Shown: positions 40,401 through 43,392 of the stretch, piece after piece
How the letters are laid out: every line of letters starts with the position of its first letter
Numbering within the stretch: position 1 is the stretch's first letter
NCBI GenBank assembly: GCA_032718475.1
Contig: JAUCBJ010000749.1
Span: 1-43,392, forward strand
Length of the DNA stretch: 43,392 nt
From: Nemertoderma westbladi
Taxonomy: Eukaryota; Xenacoelomorpha; Nemertodermatida; Nemertodermatidae
Direction: 5' to 3'
Program-made: the position numbers and the translations under genes
Notes under the pieces: generated by a model
The model's database searches: none
What the model was told of the DNA's origin: nothing
Seen by the model: only the letters and a program-made list of their open reading frames with translations

Positions 40401-40663
40401 CAATGTAGCGTCATTACAATAAAGTAATTTTCCTTGCAGTGGATGTGCGAAAGAAATTGGAAAGCAAAGATGTTGTACGAAAACCGTGGAGTTTGGCGGA
40501 GAAAGAACTAGTGAAAGAACTTAACAACCACGGAAATAAACTTCCGGGAAAGGCTGAGATATTACAACTGAAAGATAAATATCCTGAGCTAGGAAGCCGA
40601 TCATGGCGGAACATAAAAGATTTCTGCCGTAATAAACAACGAAACAAACTCAAATTTAACTGA
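36121..40663 (+). CDS. Tyrosine-recombinase-fold protein, Crypton-like, three exons
   Basis: Exons 36121-37483, 40050-40163 and 40440-40663 join in phase (CCAG/GTAAGT; TTACAG...AAAG/GTAATA; CCTTGCAG) to 566 codons plus TGA. The central domain shows the DNA breaking-rejoining enzyme pattern: motif I RRREGEV (R256, E259), beta-hairpin GKRGRPVPVLL (K302), motif II TNLRKH (R377; Thr374 where His is usual), motif III MGHDIRVHRQFY (H403 with Y412 exactly nine residues on). Exon 2 is acidic/Ser-rich. Exon 3 ends in a Myb/SANT-like segment (RKPWSLAEKELVKEL ... PGKAEI ... SRSWRNIKDFCRN). I recall related uncharacterised proteins in fish, lancelets and cnidarians; that needs a search. MWRHRCPC at the start looks like the end of a zinc finger, so an upstream exon may be missing and the ATG is provisional. 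AATAAA at 41050 may be the poly(A) signal. Transposase or domesticated gene: undecided. Confidence 0.85.
37630..38099 (+). mobile_element. LINE fragment (3' end), sense in intron
   Basis: Encodes in several frames TKSLVGTFTRMLRRVYCVKY, NRLRFSGHCFRR and QPVYNIVLWQSHGVNKHGGQ, ending GCAGCATGCCGATCGTAG. Same subfamily as 32836-34338, broken by frameshifts. No expanded (TAG)n tail remains. Confidence 0.87.
38290..38720 (+). repeat. Diverged ~400-bp dispersed repeat, copy 2
   Basis: Partner of 34920-35345: AATTAATTAA-rich block, CTGAGTCCAAAAAACTTGG at about 38539, GCCGCTAGGGGGA at 38619, TTGACCTTCC near 38669. Confidence 0.65.
38750..38783. repeat. Perfect palindrome plus C tract
   Basis: GGGGGGTACCCCCC (38750-38763) is a perfect 14-bp palindrome, followed by A and about 19 C. 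Confidence 0.9.
39061..39359 (-). mobile_element. Short LINE fragment with (TAG)n tail inside a TATAG microsatellite
   Basis: Minus strand: LRFAGHCFRREDQPVHNLVL, then WQPHGVNKHGGQPMAFL and DADDLANVMGDRELW, and the terminal GCAGCATGCCGATC followed by (TAG)8-9 (seen as CTA repeats at 39061-39086). TATAG repeats flank both sides, so the LINE inserted into an existing microsatellite. Confidence 0.9.
39360..39957 (+). repeat. (TATAG)n microsatellite, about 118 copies
   Basis: Nearly uninterrupted TATAG pentamers, with one irregularity (TATAGTTAGTATAG) near 39405. A short stretch of the same repeat precedes the LINE fragment at 39043-39060. Confidence 0.97.
40050..40163 (+). CDS. Recombinase gene exon 2 (acidic linker)
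   Basis: Encodes (G)DVEIGTTDSEDEEPAKE, SSPLIQNRK and STPFPSKK. It is supported by a good acceptor (TTAATTACAG), a donor (AAAG/GTAATA) and exact phase agreement with both neighbours. It is too short to be found as an ORF. Confidence 0.8.
40440..40663 (+). CDS. Recombinase gene exon 3 (Myb/SANT-like end)
   Basis: Encodes VDVRKKLESKDVVRKPWSLA, EKELVKELNNHGNKLPGKAE, then YPELGSRSWRNIKDFCRNKQ and a short basic tail, stop at 40661. Two Trp about 45 residues apart and a PGK turn are the conserved marks. Acceptor TTTTCCTTGCAG. Confidence 0.85.
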
Positions 40664-40676
40664 AATTGATTGTCTC

Positions 40677-40930
40677 GATTCCCGTCAAGGAAGTTTTAAC
40701 TACATTAATAACTGACATTATTTTAATGACAATATATTAACTGGCATTATTGTAGTAGTACTGTATAATAGTGTATAATAGTGTATATTCCATAAATCTG
40801 GATACCCGTCGGGAAGGTTTAACTAACAATAATAACTGATATTATTTTAATGACAATATTTTAACTGGTATTATTGTAGTAGTACGTAGTATATTCCATA
40901 AATTTTGTTTCCCGTATAGGAAGGTTTAAC
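40677..40930 (+). repeat. Tandem duplication in the 3' flank/UTR of the recombinase gene
   Basis: Unit of about 110-124 bp: CCCGTCRRGAAGKTTTAACT, ATAACTGAYATTATTTTAAT, TATTGTAGTAGTACT and TATTCCATAAAT, at 40677, 40801 and a partial third from about 40908. It begins 14 bp after the stop codon. Confidence 0.88.
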
Positions 40931-41466
40931 AAATATTAATTTGAGTTTAGTATAAGAACAAGTTTAGTACATTACATTAGTAGTATTTCATGTATCCATA
41001 AATATTTTTAGTCAGATTATAATTAAAAATAAATTTCGAAGAACGTTGGAATAAAAGAATTAGATTTCATTGTTAATTTAATTTTTAATTCATTGTCTAA
41101 TGCTGAGACTATTGCAAAAACTACTTGTAGAAAGATATGGCGGTGTATATATTGTACTCAGTTTGTATAAATATTTTTGGTTCTGTCACCCTCATTTATA
41201 ATCAAATACAAAACGGGGACATATTTGTCAACCACCACAGAGTGTTATAACGGGGACATTTTATACACAAAAGTAACACAAACAATATCCGCAAGTTTAA
41301 CACAAACTGTGGACATGAAGCTGTTCAACTGAAAATTTGGAAATATATAAAATAAAACCCGCTGAATCGATTTTAGCTGTAAAACAGACCGGGGACGTCC
41401 CCGTTTTGCAGTATGTCCCCGGTATGTGGGTCAAATTTATGATGTGTGTCCCCTATTTACACGAGT

Positions 41467-41468
<2 letters not shown>

Positions 41469-41553
<85 letters not shown>
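41469..41553. repeat. (CA)n microsatellite
   Basis: About 85 bp of AC dinucleotides with a single phase break (ACAACACA). Six-frame translations across it are poly-(Thr-His) or Cys-Val and not genes. Confidence 0.97.
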
Positions 41554-41556
<3 letters not shown>

Positions 41557-41917
41557 GGGTGAAAGGTGTAAATCGGGGACATCCCTTTGTTACAAACAAA
41601 CCGAGACCACCTTTCAAATTCATTATTTTTGACAATATACTTTTGAAAATATTATATTCTTTATCGCTATAAAATTTCCTATCTACCCTATATCCTTTGA
41701 TTGACCCAATCACCGTTTTTCCAAACACGCACTTCACCTTAAAACCGGGGACTCACCACGTCGGAGGGAATACACATATGTGTATAATTGTGTTAAATCT
41801 TGGTATGATATAAACAATACAAAACGGGACATTTTACATTTGACAAGCATATTTCATTACTCAAATAAGATATCCATCCCTGAATATTACCAAAGCCTCA
41901 TTACTATTATTCAGCAT

Positions 41918-42420
41918 GATCTTGAAAATATTATTTACATTATTGTCATAATTTAAAGCTATGATTGCAGTTTTTCTGCAAACCCGCGGGTGTACATACA
42001 ATTCGGGGACATATTGTATTTCGTTCAATGATTCACGTAGATAGTGGCGGATATTGACCGCAACGCCTTCTTGAGCTGGAGCTATGGTATAGTATATGTC
42101 GATGCTAGTTTTAGCAGGTCTGGATAACTTTGCTCCCCGCCCTCCATATTTTGACAGTGTGCCTTTTGGCTGATATTTATTATGATATCGAAAACATTTA
42201 TTTCATTTGTCAAATTTTAAGGCTATTATTACAGTGCAAACCCGCGGATGTGCATAAAACTCGGGGACATATTGTATTTGGTTCAATGCATTCACCATAG
42301 CAGCAATACGCCTTTTTAGTGCAGGAGCCATGGTATTCTGTATTTCAATGCTTGTTGTAGCAGCTTTGGATAATATTCACCACCCTCCATATTTTACCGG
42401 CGTCTTTTAATTAATAATAT
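41918..42420. repeat. Diverged tandem duplication, period about 255 bp
   Basis: Both copies run GAAAAYATTTATTT, then CAAACCCGCGGRTGTRCATA, TCGGGGACATATTGTATTT, GGAGCYATGGTAT, GYAGCWKSTYTGGATAA and CCCTCCATATTTT. In copy 2 a 42-codon minus ORF (MAPALKRRIAAMVN..., from 42331) is open; the matching part of copy 1 is not. Function unknown. Confidence 0.8.
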
Positions 42421-43014
42421 GATATAGATAAAATTATTTACATCTAAATGTTTTACCCCAAATAAGTTTATAAATAGCACAAACGGCCAGTGTAAAAGAT
42501 CTATCCGGCAAATTGGAAAAAAAACGCTTTCTGTGAATCCTATATAAAGTTTTCATTTTTGTCTGGCAACAACCTATAAACTAGAAAGACTGCTTCTGTT
42601 TGGTCGTCCAATGGAAAGATATAAGTAGTAATGTACTAATGTACAATAATACTAATTTCTACTATATATAAAAAATAGATTTAAAAAATAAGTAGAGAGG
42701 TTGGAGAATATTATTAAAGGATCACATTGTTAGCTATCGATATTTATTTTCGGGCGTATAGCAGTTTGTTAACGAGGGGCTATTTTAATTTCGAGTGTTG
42801 CTAAAGACTAACCCTCGCGTAAAAACCTGGCTCTTTCCAGAGTGTAGGGAATTTTAGATTCTTTTGCTATTTATACTAAATTAGAATTTAATTAGAAAAT
42901 TAGAATTACATTAGAATTTTAGATTCTATTACACTAGTACTACTCATTAAAGATCTGACAATAGGCCTACGACTTTTTTTAACGTTAATATACTGTACAT
43001 ACAATATTGCAATG
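42421..43014. other. AT-rich non-coding stretch
   Basis: No gene, repeat or RNA recognised, apart from small TTAGAATT repeats near 42880-42930. Confidence 0.5.
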
Positions 43015-43215
43015 TTCTAGAGTTAATATATGGAAATAATAATAATAATAATATTGGTTATTTATATAGCGCTTTTCTACGCTCATCATACTCAAAGCGC
43101 TTTTATTATAATTACCCCAGCAAAGCCAGGTTCCCATTATACCGCTGGGTTGGCGTTGGCATTAATGTCTAAAGTGTCTTGCCCAGGGACACAACAGTGC
43201 GAAATTTCCTGAAGT
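43015..43215 (+). mobile_element. Dispersed repeat of the TATATAGCGCTTTT type
   Basis: TTTATATAGCGCTTTTCTAC, GCTCATCATACTCAAAGCGC, then ATTACCCCAGCAAAGCCAGG, CATTATACCGCTGG and GTCTTGCCCAGGGACACAAC. I recall this string pattern as a common interspersed repeat of marine animal genomes, preceded here by an (AAT)n stretch. AAGCGC words form a small inverted repeat. Class not known to me. Confidence 0.6.
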
Positions 43216-43392
43216 TTTCCAAATAACCTGAAGCGAATAAAACTGAATAATCACTGATGCCGTTCCAGAAGCAAATTAACCTGTATAATTACCGAGGCCG
43301 CAGGCCGAGGTTATTATATTAGGTTATTGTTAATTTTCGCATATTGCTTCGGAAACTAGGTAAAATTATAATCGTATAATTTAAAAAAAATG

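Noticed and set aside
41337-41737. Poly-Thr-His or Cys-Val ORFs
   Set aside because: Translation of a CA microsatellite.

Overview
This is animal nuclear DNA. It has short exons with GT/AG introns, about two thirds A+T outside one insertion, tRNA-derived SINEs, LINE fragments, an LTR element, and proteins of metazoan type (class I myosin, Cys-loop receptor). The repeat mix suggests an invertebrate, probably marine, but I cannot name the species. No bacterial operon, CRISPR array or rRNA gene is visible.

Layout. (1) 1-14572: the 3' half of a class I unconventional myosin, closest to Myo1c/Myo1h, on the + strand. Eleven exons (5650-14572) join in phase and run from the distal motor domain through three IQ-type neck motifs to the TH1 tail and stop. 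The 5' exons lie outside the window. The intron before the first visible exon holds a LINE relic and a 3.1-kb minisatellite of 92 units of 34 bp. (2) 14573-17093: AT-rich intergenic DNA with a SINE. (3) 17094-24779: a complete, apparently young LTR retroelement on the - strand. It has 521/517-bp LTRs, a GTGAA target duplication and a polypurine tract, but only one ORF, a 1297-residue Gag-like protein with two zinc knuckles. There is no protease, reverse transcriptase, RNase H or integrase. About 2.7 kb at its 3' side is a pyrimidine-rich array carrying dozens of short perfect palindromes. (4) 24780-29225: a 32-bp and a 36-bp minisatellite plus tRNA-derived repeats. (5) 30057-30624: two - strand exons of a Cys-loop (anion-type) ligand-gated channel covering M2-M3 and part of the M3-M4 loop. 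(6) 31277-34372: two tail-to-tail LINE copies in an older repeat; both have damaged polymerase catalytic motifs. (7) 36121-40663: a three-exon + strand gene for a tyrosine-recombinase-fold protein (Crypton-like) with catalytic R, R, H and Y in place and a Myb/SANT-like C-terminal segment. Its large first intron has taken up two LINE fragments and a 0.6-kb (TATAG)n tract. (8) 40664-43392: tandem duplications, a CA repeat and a dispersed repeat.

The three host-type genes have no evident shared pathway. The least ordinary items are the gag-only LTR element with its palindrome array, the intron-bearing tyrosine recombinase gene, and the very regular intronic minisatellite. No database search was possible, so family names rest on motif and alignment memory. 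Exon boundaries rest on splice consensus plus phase agreement.
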